A stretch of DNA of 45,068 nt from an uncultured Rivibacter sp. (GCA_946481025.1 CAMLNA010000018.1:1-45068); one strand, 5' to 3'. Positions 33,752 through 43,984 are shown, numbered from the stretch's first letter. Made by a program: numbers and translations. Notes: generated by a model from the letters alone, not told the origin.

Positions 33752-36748
33752 ATGTCGAGCCGACTCCCTCCGCTATGCCAGTGCTCGCCGGCTCCGGCAA
33801 TGATGGTGGGCGCAGAGGGCGCCGGCGTCGCATGGGAACTCAACGAAGCGGCCCGGCACTGGCTGCCCACGCGCCACTGGCGCGATGCCGAATGGGGCTC
33901 GCTGGCCCGAGCGGTGGCCGGCCAGGCCCGGCACGGTGTCGTCGAGGCGGACGACCCGGTCCTGCGCCTGCGCTGGCGTGCCGTGCCGCACGACGACGGC
34001 TGGCTCGCCTGGCTGTCGCCTCGCGAGGCAACGGCAACCCCCGAGCTCCAGGCGATGCGCGAACAGGTCGAGCTGCTGCGCGAGCAGCTGCACATCGCGC
34101 AGGAATTCGGGCGCCTGGCCGTATGGGCGCGCGACCTGCGCAGCGGCCGCGGGCACTGGGACGACCGCATGTTCGAGCTGTTCGGCTTCGATGCGGCGCT
34201 CGGGACGCCCGAGCTCGAAGAGGCGCTGCAGCGCCTCCACCCCGACGACCGCGGTCGTGCGCGGGAAGACTGCGTCAGTTCCATGGCGCGGCCCGGCCGC
34301 TACGAAGCGCACTACCGGCTGATGCTCGCGAAGGGCGGCGTCGCGCAGCTGCACAGCCTGTGGGACGTGAAATGCGACGCCGAGGGCGAGCCCGAGCGCA
34401 TGGTCGGCGTGATGATCGACGACACCGAAAGCGTGCGGCTCGCGCAGTGGCATCAGGCGGCCAGCACGCAGCTGGCGCTGGCGGTCGGCCTGGTGGGCAT
34501 TTCGCTGTGGCGCATCGACCTCGCCACCCGGCGCATCCAGCTCAACGACTGGGGCTACCAGCTCATCGGGCGGACGCCGCAGCCCGGCGGCATGCCGCTC
34601 GACGAGATGCGCGCCTGCATCCACCCGGACGACCAGGACGCCATCGTGCGCGCCACCGAAGAAGCCGTGGCCGGCATCGGCATCATCGACGCCGAGGCGC
34701 GCTACCGCCGCCCCGACGGCAGCTACCGCACGCTGCTCACGCGACGCGTGGCCGTGCGCGACGACGGCGGCAAGGCGGTGGCGCTGATCGGCGTGTCGCT
34801 CGACATGACGGAGCAGGTGCACGTGCGCGAACGTGCCCTCGAAGCCACGCAAGGCATCGAGCTGATCGCCGACGCCACCGGCGTGGGCGTGTGGAGCGTG
34901 GACCTCGACACCGGCGCCAGCGTGTGGAACCGGCAGATGCGTCGCATCTACGGCCTGCCCGACGACGCACCGGCCCTGCAGGCCCAGCGAGGCTTGGAAC
35001 TCGTGCATCCCGAGGACCGCGACCGGGTGGCCCAGGGCTTTTCCGGCCTCGTCACCGGCGACCCGGTGGCCGACGATGCGGAGTTCCGCATCTCCCGGCC
35101 CGATGGAGAGGTGCGATGGGTGGTGGCACGCGCCCGGCGCGCGCAGCACGGCGAGCGCAACGTCGCCTTCGGCGTGCTGATCGACGTGACCGAGCAGCGC
35201 AGGACGCAGCAGCGGCTGCGGCTGGCCGAGCAGCGCACGCTGCTGGCGGCGCAGACGGTCGGGCTGGCCCACTGGGAGCGCGACCTCGAGACCGGCGACT
35301 CCTGGTGGGATGCGCAGATGTACCGCCTGCGCGGCCTGGCCGCCGACGATCCGCGCTCGCCCAACGAGCTGCGCGACCAGTGCATCCACCCCGACGACAT
35401 GGCGCTGGTCGAACAACGCACCGCGCAGATCGTGCAGCGCGAAGGCGACTACTACTTCGAGTTCCGCGTGATCTGGCCCGACGGCACGGTGCACTGGCTG
35501 GCGGCACGCGGCACGGTGCTGCGCGACGCCAGCGGCCGCGCGCAGCGCATGACCGGCTTCAACTGGGACGTGACGGACCACAAGGTCAATGAAGACATGC
35601 GCCGCGAGAAGGCCGCCGCCGAGGCATCCAGCCGGGCCAAGAGCGAGTTCCTCGCGCGCATGAGCCATGAGCTGCGCACGCCGCTGAACGCGGTGCTGGG
35701 CTTCGCGCAGCTGATGCTCGAAGACGCCGGCGAGCCGCTCACCACCGGCCAGCGCCAGCGGGCCGAGCGTGTGCGCAACGCCGGCAAGCACCTGCTGGCG
35801 CTGATCGACGACGTGCTCGACCTCACCAGCATCGAGGCCGGTACCCTGCCGCTGCTGCAGGGACTGGTACCGCTCGCGCCGGTGGTCGGCGAAACGCTGC
35901 AATGGCTGGCGCCCGCGGCCGAGCGGGCCGGTGTGTCGCTGGACGCGCCGCCTGTGCGCGGCGCGGTGATGGGCGACCCGCGCCGGCTGCGGCAGGTGCT
36001 GGCCAACCTGCTGTCGAACGCCGTCAAGTACAACCGCGCCGGCGGCCGGGTCGAGCTGCGGGTGATCGAGGAGCCGACCGATCGCTGGCTGGGCCTGCGG
36101 GTTCGCGACACCGGCCGCGGGCTCACCGGTGCGCAGCTTCAGCGCCTGTTCGAGCCGTTCAACCGGCTGGGCGCCGAGCGCGAGGGCATCGAAGGCACCG
36201 GCATCGGCCTCACCATCGTGCGCCACCTGGTCGAACGCATGGGCGGCCGCATCGACGTGGACAGCACGCCGGGCATCGGCACCACCTTCGTCGTGTGGCT
36301 GCTGCGGGCCCACGCCGATGTGGTCGACGAGCCTACGGCCCCCATGGCGCTGGAACCGCAGGTGCCGTCCGCGACCGAGTCGATCGACCTGCTCTACATC
36401 GAGGACAACCCGGTGAACGTGCTGCTGGTCGAGCAGCTGGTCGCCTTGCGCCCAGGGGTGAGGCTGTACAGCGCCGAGGACGGCAGCACCGGCATCGCCA
36501 AGGCGCGGGCCTTGCGGCCGCATGCGGTGCTCATTGACCTGCAGCTGCCCGACATCGACGGCTTCGAGGTGCTGCGCGCACTGCGCGCCGAGCCCTCGAC
36601 GCGCGACCTGATCTGCATCGCGCTGTCGGCCAACGCCATGCCCGAAGACGTGCAGCGTGCGCTGCGCGACGGCTTCAACGACTACTGGACCAAACCGATC
36701 GACTTCCCGCAGTTCCTCGCCGGGCTCGATGCCCTCTGCGGCGTGTGA
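33752..36748 (+). CDS. cytosolic hybrid sensor histidine kinase with four PAS domains and a receiver
   Basis: The 998-residue protein has no membrane span. Domains in order: an N-terminal segment (1-100), PAS1 (about 108-225), PAS2 (about 238-355), PAS3 (about 368-485), PAS4 (about 495-612), HisKA with phosphoacceptor His639 in RMSHELRTPLN, HATPase (about 740-860: NLLSNAVKYN, DTGRGL, GTGIGLTI) and a receiver (about 880-998) with Asp929 in LIDLQLPDIDGFE and the late Lys in YWTKPIDF. It lacks an output domain, so an Hpt protein or separate regulator elsewhere is needed. It is 9 bases from a close paralogue. Confidence 0.93.
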   Translation: MSSRLPPLCQCSPAPAMMVGAEGAGVAWELNEAARHWLPTRHWRDAEWGSLARAVAGQARHGVVEADDPVLRLRWRAVPHDDGWLAWLSPREATATPELQAMREQVELLREQLHIAQEFGRLAVWARDLRSGRGHWDDRMFELFGFDAALGTPELEEALQRLHPDDRGRAREDCVSSMARPGRYEAHYRLMLAKGGVAQLHSLWDVKCDAEGEPERMVGVMIDDTESVRLAQWHQAASTQLALAVGLVGISLWRIDLATRRIQLNDWGYQLIGRTPQPGGMPLDEMRACIHPDDQDAIVRATEEAVAGIGIIDAEARYRRPDGSYRTLLTRRVAVRDDGGKAVALIGVSLDMTEQVHVRERALEATQGIELIADATGVGVWSVDLDTGASVWNRQMRRIYGLPDDAPALQAQRGLELVHPEDRDRVAQGFSGLVTGDPVADDAEFRISRPDGEVRWVVARARRAQHGERNVAFGVLIDVTEQRRTQQRLRLAEQRTLLAAQTVGLAHWERDLETGDSWWDAQMYRLRGLAADDPRSPNELRDQCIHPDDMALVEQRTAQIVQREGDYYFEFRVIWPDGTVHWLAARGTVLRDASGRAQRMTGFNWDVTDHKVNEDMRREKAAAEASSRAKSEFLARMSHELRTPLNAVLGFAQLMLEDAGEPLTTGQRQRAERVRNAGKHLLALIDDVLDLTSIEAGTLPLLQGLVPLAPVVGETLQWLAPAAERAGVSLDAPPVRGAVMGDPRRLRQVLANLLSNAVKYNRAGGRVELRVIEEPTDRWLGLRVRDTGRGLTGAQLQRLFEPFNRLGAEREGIEGTGIGLTIVRHLVERMGGRIDVDSTPGIGTTFVVWLLRAHADVVDEPTAPMALEPQVPSATESIDLLYIEDNPVNVLLVEQLVALRPGVRLYSAEDGSTGIAKARALRPHAVLIDLQLPDIDGFEVLRALRAEPSTRDLICIALSANAMPEDVQRALRDGFNDYWTKPIDFPQFLAGLDALCGV

Positions 36749-36757
36749 GCCGGCCCC

Positions 36758-39400
36758 ATGCACGAGCTCTGGCAGACCCTTCCGACCCCGGCGATACGCC
36801 TGCTGCCCGCGGGCGCGCCGCCGTGGCAGCTCAACGCAGCGGCGAGCCGGCTTGGGCATGCAGCGGGGCTGTGGCAGCAGTGGGCCGAGGCGATCCGGCA
36901 GTCCATCGCTGCCGGAGCGAGCTCGGGCATGCTGGCCGATACGGCCGGCAGCGCCGCCCTGCGGTGGACCGCGGGCGCGCTGGAGCCGGGCTGGCTGGCC
37001 TGGCTGGAGCCGGTGCAGGCCGCGACGACTGACGAGGTGGTGCGCCAGCTGCGCCAGCGGCTGGACATCACCCAGCGTTTCGGCCGCCTGGGCATCTGGG
37101 AGCGCGACGTCCGCACCGGCCAGGGCCAGTGGGACCGCTACATCTACGGTCTCTACGGCCTGGACCCCGACGCCGGCACGCCGACCATGGAACAGGCGGC
37201 GCAGCTGCATTTCCACCCGGACGACGCGCAGCGTTCGATGGAGACCTGGCACCGCTCCATCCGGCAGCCGGGGCAGTACGAGCTGCACTTCAGGCTGTAC
37301 ACACGGGACGGCCGGCTCAAGTCGCTGCACTCGATGTGGGAGGTCATCAACGGCGCCGACGGCCGGCCCGAGCGCGCCATCGGCGTGCTGCTCGACGACA
37401 CCGAGAGCATCGAGCTGGCCCAGCTGCACCAGGCGTCCAGCCTGCAGCTCGACCTCGCAGTGCGGCTGGGCGGCATCGTCGTGTGGCGGCGCGACCTCGA
37501 CAGCAACGTCGTGCACCTGAGCGAATGGGGCTACCGGCTGCTCGGGCTGCCTTACAGCGAAGAAGGCATGAGCGCTGAAGACCTGGCGAACCTGGTCCAC
37601 CCCGACGACAAGCCGGCGGTCAGGCAGGCGACGCAGCGGGCGCTCGAGTACCCGGAGGCGGTGGACGTGGAGGCACGCTACCGCCGTGCCGACGGGGTGT
37701 ACCTCACCGCGTTGTCGCGCCGCGTCGCCGTGCGCGACGCCAACGGCAAGCCGGTGGCGCTGCTCGGCGTGAACCTCGACCTCACCGAGCGCCGCGCCGC
37801 CGAGGAGCAGCTGCGCAGCATCGAGCAGCGGGCGCGCCTGGCCACGCAGGCGGTGGGCATGGGCACCTGGGAGCACCGGCCGGGCTCGGGCGGGATCTAC
37901 TGGGACGACCAGATGTACCGCCTGCGCGGCCTGGAGCCGGGCGGCGCCCAACCGCCGGCCGAGCTGCATGCGGCGTCGCTGCATCCGGCCGATCGTGAAC
38001 GTGCGCTCGAGCGGCTGGAGGCGGCGCTGCACGGCAGCGGCGAGGCCTATGAAGACGAATACCGCGTGGTATGGCCGGACGGGCGCGTGCGCTGGCTCGC
38101 GGCTCGCGGCATGCCCCAGGCGGGCCTGCAGGGGCACATCGCCGGCATGCTGGGCGTGAACTGGGACATCACCGACTACAAGCAGGCCGAGCAGGCGCTG
38201 CGCGACAAGGCGGCCGCCGAACAGGCCAGCCGGGCCAAGAGCGAGTTCCTCGCCCGCGTGAGCCACGAGCTGCGCACGCCGCTCAATGCGGTGCTGGGCT
38301 TCACCCGGCTGCTGGCCACCGATGCCGAGCACCCCTTGCGCGAGACGCAGCAGCAGCGCGTTGCCATCGTCGAGACGGCCGGGGCGCACCTGCTCGCGCT
38401 GATCAACGACACGCTCGATCTCGCCAGCATCGAAGCCGGCACGCTGCCGCTCGACAGCGAGCCGGTGCCGCTGGCGCCGGTGCTCGCGCAGGCGCTGCAA
38501 TGGGTGCAGCCGGCCGCCGTGCGCGCTGGTGTCGGCCTCGAGGTGCAGCCCTGCGAGGCGGTGGTGCAGGGCGATGCCCGGCGGCTGCGACAGGTGTTCA
38601 TCAACCTGCTCACCAACGCCGTCAAGTACAACCGCACCGGCGGCGGCGTGACCGTGCGCCCGCTCGCGGTGAGCGACCCCGCCTGGCTGGCAGTGGAAGT
38701 GCGCGACACCGGCCGCGGCCTCACGCCGACCCAGATGGGCCAGCTGTTCGAGCCCTTCAACCGCCTGGGCGCCGAACTGGAGGGCATCGAGGGCACCGGC
38801 ATCGGCCTCACCATCGTGCACCACCTGGTCGAACGCATGGGCGGCGCCATCGTGGTGGACAGCGAGCCCGGGGTCGGTTCATGCTTCACGGTGTGGTTGC
38901 CGGCCGCCGCTGCCGGAGCCGGGGCTGACGAAGGCTCCCACCACGATCACCCGCATCGGCCAACCGCGCCTGCCGCGACACTTGGCCTCGTGGCCGACGG
39001 CACCGCGGCCGACACGAACATGGGGAAAACATTGGACGTGCTCTACATCGAAGACAACGCCGTGAACGTGCTGCTCGTCGAGGAGCTGGTGGCGTTGCGC
39101 CCGGGCTGGACCCTGCATGTGGCCGACACCGGCGAAGCGGGCGTGCGCAGGGCGCTCGACCTGCACCCGAGCGTGGTGCTGGTGGACATGCAGCTGCCCG
39201 ACTTCGACGGCTTCGAGGTGCTGCGCCGCCTGCGCGGCCAGGCGGGCCTCGAGTCCAGCAAGTTCATCGCGCTGTCGGCCAACGCGATGCCCGAAGACAT
39301 TGCCGTGGCCCGCGAGGCGGGCTTCCACGACTACTGGACCAAGCCGATCGACTTCGGCCAGTTCCTGGGCGGGCTCGACGCCCTGGCGGCGCAGGCGTAG
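36758..39400 (+). CDS. cytosolic hybrid sensor histidine kinase with three PAS domains and a receiver (paralogue of the preceding gene)
   Basis: The 880-residue protein is a clear paralogue of its neighbour, with three PAS-type domains (about 100-218, 232-348, 360-478), HisKA with His503 in RVSHELRTPLN, HATPase (about 605-725) and a receiver (about 760-880) with Asp810 in LVDMQLPDFDGFE and the Lys of YWTKPIDF. It is 118 residues shorter, about one PAS domain, matching the loss or gain of PAS3. A His-rich linker (SHHDHPHRP, near 735) joins HATPase and receiver and is absent in the neighbour. It is convergent with pdxH, with 3 bases between. Confidence 0.93.
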   Translation: MHELWQTLPTPAIRLLPAGAPPWQLNAAASRLGHAAGLWQQWAEAIRQSIAAGASSGMLADTAGSAALRWTAGALEPGWLAWLEPVQAATTDEVVRQLRQRLDITQRFGRLGIWERDVRTGQGQWDRYIYGLYGLDPDAGTPTMEQAAQLHFHPDDAQRSMETWHRSIRQPGQYELHFRLYTRDGRLKSLHSMWEVINGADGRPERAIGVLLDDTESIELAQLHQASSLQLDLAVRLGGIVVWRRDLDSNVVHLSEWGYRLLGLPYSEEGMSAEDLANLVHPDDKPAVRQATQRALEYPEAVDVEARYRRADGVYLTALSRRVAVRDANGKPVALLGVNLDLTERRAAEEQLRSIEQRARLATQAVGMGTWEHRPGSGGIYWDDQMYRLRGLEPGGAQPPAELHAASLHPADRERALERLEAALHGSGEAYEDEYRVVWPDGRVRWLAARGMPQAGLQGHIAGMLGVNWDITDYKQAEQALRDKAAAEQASRAKSEFLARVSHELRTPLNAVLGFTRLLATDAEHPLRETQQQRVAIVETAGAHLLALINDTLDLASIEAGTLPLDSEPVPLAPVLAQALQWVQPAAVRAGVGLEVQPCEAVVQGDARRLRQVFINLLTNAVKYNRTGGGVTVRPLAVSDPAWLAVEVRDTGRGLTPTQMGQLFEPFNRLGAELEGIEGTGIGLTIVHHLVERMGGAIVVDSEPGVGSCFTVWLPAAAAGAGADEGSHHDHPHRPTAPAATLGLVADGTAADTNMGKTLDVLYIEDNAVNVLLVEELVALRPGWTLHVADTGEAGVRRALDLHPSVVLVDMQLPDFDGFEVLRRLRGQAGLESSKFIALSANAMPEDIAVAREAGFHDYWTKPIDFGQFLGGLDALAAQA

Positions 39401-39403
39401 CGT

Positions 39404-40042
39404 TCAGGGCGCCAGCCGCTCCCGCAGCCATTGCCCGTCGGGCTGCAGCCGGTAGCACAGCCGGTCGTGCAGCCGGCTCCTGCGGCCCTGCCAGAACTCG
39501 AAGCGGTCGGGCACCAGCCGGTAGCCGCCCCAGTGGGGCGGTCGTGGCGGGTTGAGCCCGTGCTGCAGGCTGGCCTTGGCGGCATTGGCCACCAGCACGG
39601 CGCGCGAGGCGATCACCTGGCTCTGCGGCGAAGCCCAGGCCCCCAGGCGTGAATCGAGCGGGCGCGAGGCGTAGTAGGCATCCGACTCCTCGGCGCTGGC
39701 CCTTTCGACCCGGCCCTCGATGCGCACCACCCGTTCGAGCTCGACCCAGTGGAACTGCAACGCGGCGAACGGGTGGCCGGCCAGCTCGCGGCCCTTGCGG
39801 CTGTCGTAGTTGGTGTACCAGACGAAACCGCGCTCGTCGAAACCCTTGATCAGCACGATGCGGGTGGAGGGCCTGCCGTCGGCGCCCACCGTGGCCAGCG
39901 TCATCGCATTGGGCTCGGGCACGCCGGCGTCGATGGCGCCTTGCAGCCACTGTCGAAACTGCTCGAAGGGCGCCGCCTGCGCGTGGTCTTCGTCGAGTTC
40001 GTCGAGCTCGTAGCTCTTGCGCAGGTCGGCGAGTCTGGTCAT
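39404..40042 (-). CDS. pdxH: pyridoxamine/pyridoxine 5'-phosphate oxidase
   Basis: The 212-residue FMN enzyme makes pyridoxal 5'-phosphate. The N-terminus [16 protein letters not shown], central [40 protein letters not shown] (about 45-84) and C-terminal [25 protein letters not shown] are diagnostic. Length is standard. It lies 25 bases after the SDR gene on the same strand and may be read from its promoter. Confidence 0.96.
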   Translation of the reverse strand: MTRLADLRKSYELDELDEDHAQAAPFEQFRQWLQGAIDAGVPEPNAMTLATVGADGRPSTRIVLIKGFDERGFVWYTNYDSRKGRELAGHPFAALQFHWVELERVVRIEGRVERASAEESDAYYASRPLDSRLGAWASPQSQVIASRAVLVANAAKASLQHGLNPPRPPHWGGYRLVPDRFEFWQGRRSRLHDRLCYRLQPDGQWLRERLAP

Positions 40043-40067
40043 GCCCCGCAGTATAGGAAGCCAGGCC

Positions 40068-41072
40068 CTAGATCGCGCCCACGCTGCCCGTCACCGGCAG
40101 CACGATGCCGGTGATGTAACCCGAGCACACGGGTGCTGCCAGGAACACGTAGGCCGGCGACAGCTCCTCCGGCTGGGCTGCGCGTTTCATGTCGGTGGAC
40201 TTGCCGAACTCCTTCACCTTCTCGGGCGGGGAATCGGCCGGGTTCAGCGGCGTCCACACCGGGCCGGGGGCCACCGCGTTGACCCGGATGCCCTTGTCGA
40301 CCAGGTTGCTGGCCAGCGACTTGGTGAACGCGTGGATCGCGCCCTTGGTGGTGGCGTAGTCGAGCAGGTGGGCACTGCCGCGCAGCCCCACCACCGAGCC
40401 GGTGTTGATGATCGAACTGCCGGGCTTCAGGTGCGGCAGCGCGGCGCGGGCCATGTGGAAGTAGCCGTAGACGTTGGTGCGCAGCGTTTCGTCGAAGCGC
40501 TCGTCGCTCAGGTCCTCGAGCGACTCGGCATGCTCCTGGAAGGCGGCGTTGTTCACCAGCACGTCGAGCCGCCCGAAGGCCTCGAGCGTCTTGTCGACCG
40601 CCTTCTTGCAGAAGGCCGGGTCCTTCACGTCGCCCGGCAGCAGGATGCCGCGGGCGCCTTCGGCCTCGACGCAGCGCAGCGTCTCCTCGGCATCGGCGTG
40701 TTCGCTCAGGTAGGCGATCGCCACGTCGGCGCCTTCGCGGGCGTACAGCACCGCGACCGCGCGGCCGATGCCGGAGTCGGCGCCGGTCACCAGCGCAACC
40801 ATGCCGCGCAGCTTGTTGCTGCCTTCGTAGCCGGGCGCCATGAAACGGGGCGGCAGTTGCAGCTCGCTTTCATGGCCGGGCTTGTCGATGTGTTGCGCCG
40901 GCAGCTCGGCCGGCTGTTCACGCGCGCCCGCCTGCACGGGCTGCTTCTGTTTCTGCCCCGCGCCCGCCTTCGACTTCGCGCTGTCGCGCTGGTCCTGCTC
41001 GCGCTGGATGTCGCGCTGCTTCGAGGCCACGGCCGTCGTGTCGTTGCCGGTGCCTTGCTTGCTCTTGACCAT
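40068..41072 (-). CDS. short-chain dehydrogenase/reductase with long N-terminal tail (YghA/YhxC-like)
   Basis: The 334-residue protein has a Lys/Gln-rich hydrophilic tail (about 1-75), then a classical SDR fold. Its motifs are the cofactor motif VTGADSGIG (about 95-103), VNNAA, the active-site Ser in TGSVVG, and Tyr/Lys in DYATTKGA. The C-terminal [17 protein letters not shown] is typical of the general-stress SDR group (YghA, YhxC, YdaD). Substrate is unknown; the family uses NAD(P)H. ATG 41072 is preceded by GAGGTA. It is divergent from the molybdenum hydroxylase operon across 155 bases. Confidence 0.9.
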   Translation of the reverse strand: MVKSKQGTGNDTTAVASKQRDIQREQDQRDSAKSKAGAGQKQKQPVQAGAREQPAELPAQHIDKPGHESELQLPPRFMAPGYEGSNKLRGMVALVTGADSGIGRAVAVLYAREGADVAIAYLSEHADAEETLRCVEAEGARGILLPGDVKDPAFCKKAVDKTLEAFGRLDVLVNNAAFQEHAESLEDLSDERFDETLRTNVYGYFHMARAALPHLKPGSSIINTGSVVGLRGSAHLLDYATTKGAIHAFTKSLASNLVDKGIRVNAVAPGPVWTPLNPADSPPEKVKEFGKSTDMKRAAQPEELSPAYVFLAAPVCSGYITGIVLPVTGSVGAI

Positions 41073-41227
41073 GGCTACCTCACTTGGATGGGTTGCTGCA
41101 CAAGCCGGCACGGGCAGGCAGCGTGCCCGCTCGGGCAATCGAGGGTCCTCATGCGCTCTTAACGAATTCGACGTATACCGGCGCCTCCCACCAGTCGCCC
41201 CCGAGCGATACAACAAGGAGGCTCCCC

Positions 41228-41689
41228 ATGACGACGAATCTCACCGTGAACGGCAAGCCGGTCACCGTGGATGCCGATCCATCCACCCCGGTGCTGTGGG
41301 CGCTGCGCGACCACCTCGGCCTCACCGGCACCAAGTTCGGCTGCGGCGCGGCCCTGTGCGGGGCCTGCACCGTGCACATCAACGGCCAGGCCACGCGATC
41401 GTGCGTGACGCCCATCTCGGCCGTGGCAGGACAGAAGATCACCACCATCGAAGCAGTCGGGGCCGACCGTGTCGGCAAGGCGGTGCAGGCCGCCTGGCAG
41501 AAACACGACGTGGCGCAATGCGGCTATTGCCAGAGCGGCCAGATCATGAGCGCGACGGCCTTGCTGCGCACCAACAAGAAACCGACCGACGCCGACATCG
41601 ATGGCGCGATGGCCGGCAACGTGTGCCGCTGCGGCACCTATGCCCGCATCCGCGCCGCCATCCACGACGCCGCCCGTTCGCTGGCCTGA
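41228..41689 (+). CDS. iorA: molybdenum hydroxylase [2Fe-2S] small subunit (IorA/CoxS-type)
   Basis: The 153-residue electron-transfer subunit carries two [2Fe-2S] clusters. A plant-type site uses Cys39, Cys44, Cys47 and Cys59 (FGCGAALCGACTV); an alpha-helical site uses Cys98, Cys101, Cys133 and Cys135 (QCGYCQSG, NVCRCGTY). It passes electrons from the molybdenum subunit encoded 19 bases downstream. Close relatives are annotated isoquinoline 1-oxidoreductase alpha, but the real substrate is unknown. ATG 41228 is preceded by a strong AAGGAGG (41215-41221). Confidence 0.93.
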   Translation: MTTNLTVNGKPVTVDADPSTPVLWALRDHLGLTGTKFGCGAALCGACTVHINGQATRSCVTPISAVAGQKITTIEAVGADRVGKAVQAAWQKHDVAQCGYCQSGQIMSATALLRTNKKPTDADIDGAMAGNVCRCGTYARIRAAIHDAARSLA

Positions 41690-41708
41690 AACGGAACAGG
41701 AGCACACC

Positions 41709-43949
41709 ATGAACTACCTCGCCTTGATGGAGCGTGCGGGCCGTGCGCAGCAGCGCGACGCCGGGCTTGCGGAGCCTGCCGAGGGCCTCCGCCGGCGCAG
41801 CTTCCTGAAGTTCGGCACCGCCGGCGGCTTCGCGCTCGGCATCTTTGCTGTCGGCGGCGACGCCATGGCCCAGCAGGCCGCAGCGCCTGCCGGCGGCCTG
41901 AAGCCCTTCGAGCAGCCGGGCGCTTTCGTGCGGGTGGAGCCCGACAACACCCTGGTGGTGCAGGTGAACCGGCTCGAGTTCGGCCAGGGCGTGCACACCG
42001 GCCTGCCCATGCTGGTGGCCGAAGAGCTCGATGCCGACTGGAGCAAGGTGCGCGCCGAGCTCGCGCCCGCGGGCGATGCCTACAAGGATCCGGGCTTCGG
42101 CATCCAGATGACCGGCGGCTCCACTGCGCTCAACCACTCGTGGCAGCCGTACCGCGAGCTGGGTGCGCGGGCACGCGCGATGTTCGTGGCCGCAGCGGCA
42201 CAGCGTTTCGGCGTGGCCCCCGAGCAGGTGAAGATCGCCAACGGCGTGGCCAGCGGCGGCGGCAAGAAGGCCACGCTGGGAGAACTGGCGGCCGACGCGA
42301 TGAAGCAGCCCGTGCCGCAGAAGGTGGTGCTGAAGGATCCGAAAGACTTCCGCCTGCTGGGCAAGCGCACGGTGCGCCTCGACCAGGCCGCCAAGAGCAG
42401 CGGCCGGCAGGACTTCGGCATCGACACCAAGCTGCCGGGCCTCAAGGTGGCCCTGATCGCACGGCCGCCGGTGTTCGGCGCCAAGCTCGCCGGCTACGAG
42501 GCGGCCAAGGCCAGGGCGGTCAAGGGCGTGATCGAGGTGCTGGAGATTCCTCTCGACCGCGGCGCCACCGGCCTGGCGGTGGTGGCCGACGGCTACTGGC
42601 CGGCCAGGCAGGCGCGTGACCTGCTCGAGCCGCGCTGGAACACCGACGGCGTCGAGAAGGCCGACAGCGACAAGCTGCTCGCGCAATACCTCGAGATTGC
42701 GAAGCAACCCGGCCTGAAGGCGCGGGAGGCCGACCAGTCGGCGCTGGCCGCGGCGCCGCGCAAGCTCACCGCGGAATACAGCTTCCCCTTCCTCGCGCAT
42801 GCGCCGATGGAGCCGCTGAACTGCACCGTGCAGTACAGCGGCGACCGCTGCCGCGTGTGGGTCGGCTCGCAGTTCCAGACCATGGACCAGATGGCGGTGG
42901 CCGGCGTGCTGGGGCTCAAGCCCGACCAGGTGGAGCTCAACACCATGATGGCCGGCGGCGGCTTCGGCCGCCGTGCCGTGCCGGGCTCGGAATACGTGGC
43001 CGAGGCCGCGCAGGTGGCGAAGGCCTGGCGCGCCAAGGGGCGCAACGAGCCGGTGAAGGTGATGTGGAGCCGCGAGGACGACATCCGCGGCGGCTACTAC
43101 CGCCCGTTGCACGTGCACCGCGCCGAGATCGGCTACGACGCGCAGGGCAAGGTGCTGGCCTGGAAGCACACCATCGTCGGCCAGTCCATCCTGATCGGCA
43201 CGCCGTTCGAGGACTTCCTGGTGAAGAACGGCATCGACGGCACCACCACCGAAGGCGTGGTCGACACGCCCTACGACCTGCCCCTGTCGCTCGACGTGCA
43301 CCACCCGAAGGTGAACGTGCCTGTGCTGTGGTGGCGCTCGGTGGGCAACACCCACACCGCCTACGTGATGGAAACGCTGATCGACGAGATCGCGCGCAGC
43401 GTCGGCAAGGACCCGGTGGCCTACCGCAAGTCGCTGCTCGGCGAAAAGCACAAGCGCCATGTCGCCGCGCTCGATCTCGCGGTGGCGAAGTCGGGCTACG
43501 GCAAGAAGCCATTGCCCAAGGGCCGGGCCTGGGGCGTGGCGGTGCACGAGTCGTTCGGCTCGGTGGTGGCCTATGTGGTGCAGGCCTCGCTGAAGGACGG
43601 GCAGCCGGTGCTGCACGAGGTGACGGCCGGCGTGCACTGCAACTTCTGTGTCAACCCGCTGTCGGTGGAGGCGCAGGTGCAGGGCGCGGCGCTCATGGGG
43701 CTGGGCACCACGCTGCCGGGCGCCGCCGTCACGCTGAAGGACGGCGTGGTGCAGCAGAGCAACTTCGGTGACTACACCGTGGCCCGCATCAACCAGATGC
43801 CGAAGATCAGCGTGCACATCGTGCCCAGCGCCGATGCGCCCACCGGCATGGGCGAACCCGGCCTGCCTCCGCTGGCGCCGGCTTTTGCCAATGCGCTGGC
43901 GCGGCTGAGCAAGAAGCCGTTGCGCGAACTGCCGTTCAACTTCGCGTAA
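41709..43949 (+). CDS. iorB: molybdenum hydroxylase large subunit (IorB-type, Tat-exported)
   Basis: The 746-residue molybdopterin-binding subunit starts with a twin-arginine signal (RRRSFLKFGTAGG, about 28-40) and AMAQQA cleavage region, so the enzyme should work in the periplasm. Two molybdopterin-binding halves are present, with GGGFGRR (about 418-424), MWSREDDIRGGYYRP, VPVLWWRSVGNTH and the active-site Glu716 in GMGEPGLPP. It hydroxylates N-heterocycles or oxidises aldehydes, in this two-subunit class without an FAD subunit; electrons likely go to a cytochrome. No cytochrome subunit gene follows. Confidence 0.92.
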   Translation: MNYLALMERAGRAQQRDAGLAEPAEGLRRRSFLKFGTAGGFALGIFAVGGDAMAQQAAAPAGGLKPFEQPGAFVRVEPDNTLVVQVNRLEFGQGVHTGLPMLVAEELDADWSKVRAELAPAGDAYKDPGFGIQMTGGSTALNHSWQPYRELGARARAMFVAAAAQRFGVAPEQVKIANGVASGGGKKATLGELAADAMKQPVPQKVVLKDPKDFRLLGKRTVRLDQAAKSSGRQDFGIDTKLPGLKVALIARPPVFGAKLAGYEAAKARAVKGVIEVLEIPLDRGATGLAVVADGYWPARQARDLLEPRWNTDGVEKADSDKLLAQYLEIAKQPGLKAREADQSALAAAPRKLTAEYSFPFLAHAPMEPLNCTVQYSGDRCRVWVGSQFQTMDQMAVAGVLGLKPDQVELNTMMAGGGFGRRAVPGSEYVAEAAQVAKAWRAKGRNEPVKVMWSREDDIRGGYYRPLHVHRAEIGYDAQGKVLAWKHTIVGQSILIGTPFEDFLVKNGIDGTTTEGVVDTPYDLPLSLDVHHPKVNVPVLWWRSVGNTHTAYVMETLIDEIARSVGKDPVAYRKSLLGEKHKRHVAALDLAVAKSGYGKKPLPKGRAWGVAVHESFGSVVAYVVQASLKDGQPVLHEVTAGVHCNFCVNPLSVEAQVQGAALMGLGTTLPGAAVTLKDGVVQQSNFGDYTVARINQMPKISVHIVPSADAPTGMGEPGLPPLAPAFANALARLSKKPLRELPFNFA

Positions 43950-43984
43950 TCGCAGGTAATCTCGCGCGCCGGGCGCGTTCGTCC

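Noticed and set aside
33773..38824. Very long minus-strand open frame (over 1,600 codons) opposite both kinases
   Set aside because: It lies exactly antisense to two well-supported PAS kinases; GC-rich codon bias keeps the opposite frame open. Its translation has no recognisable domain.
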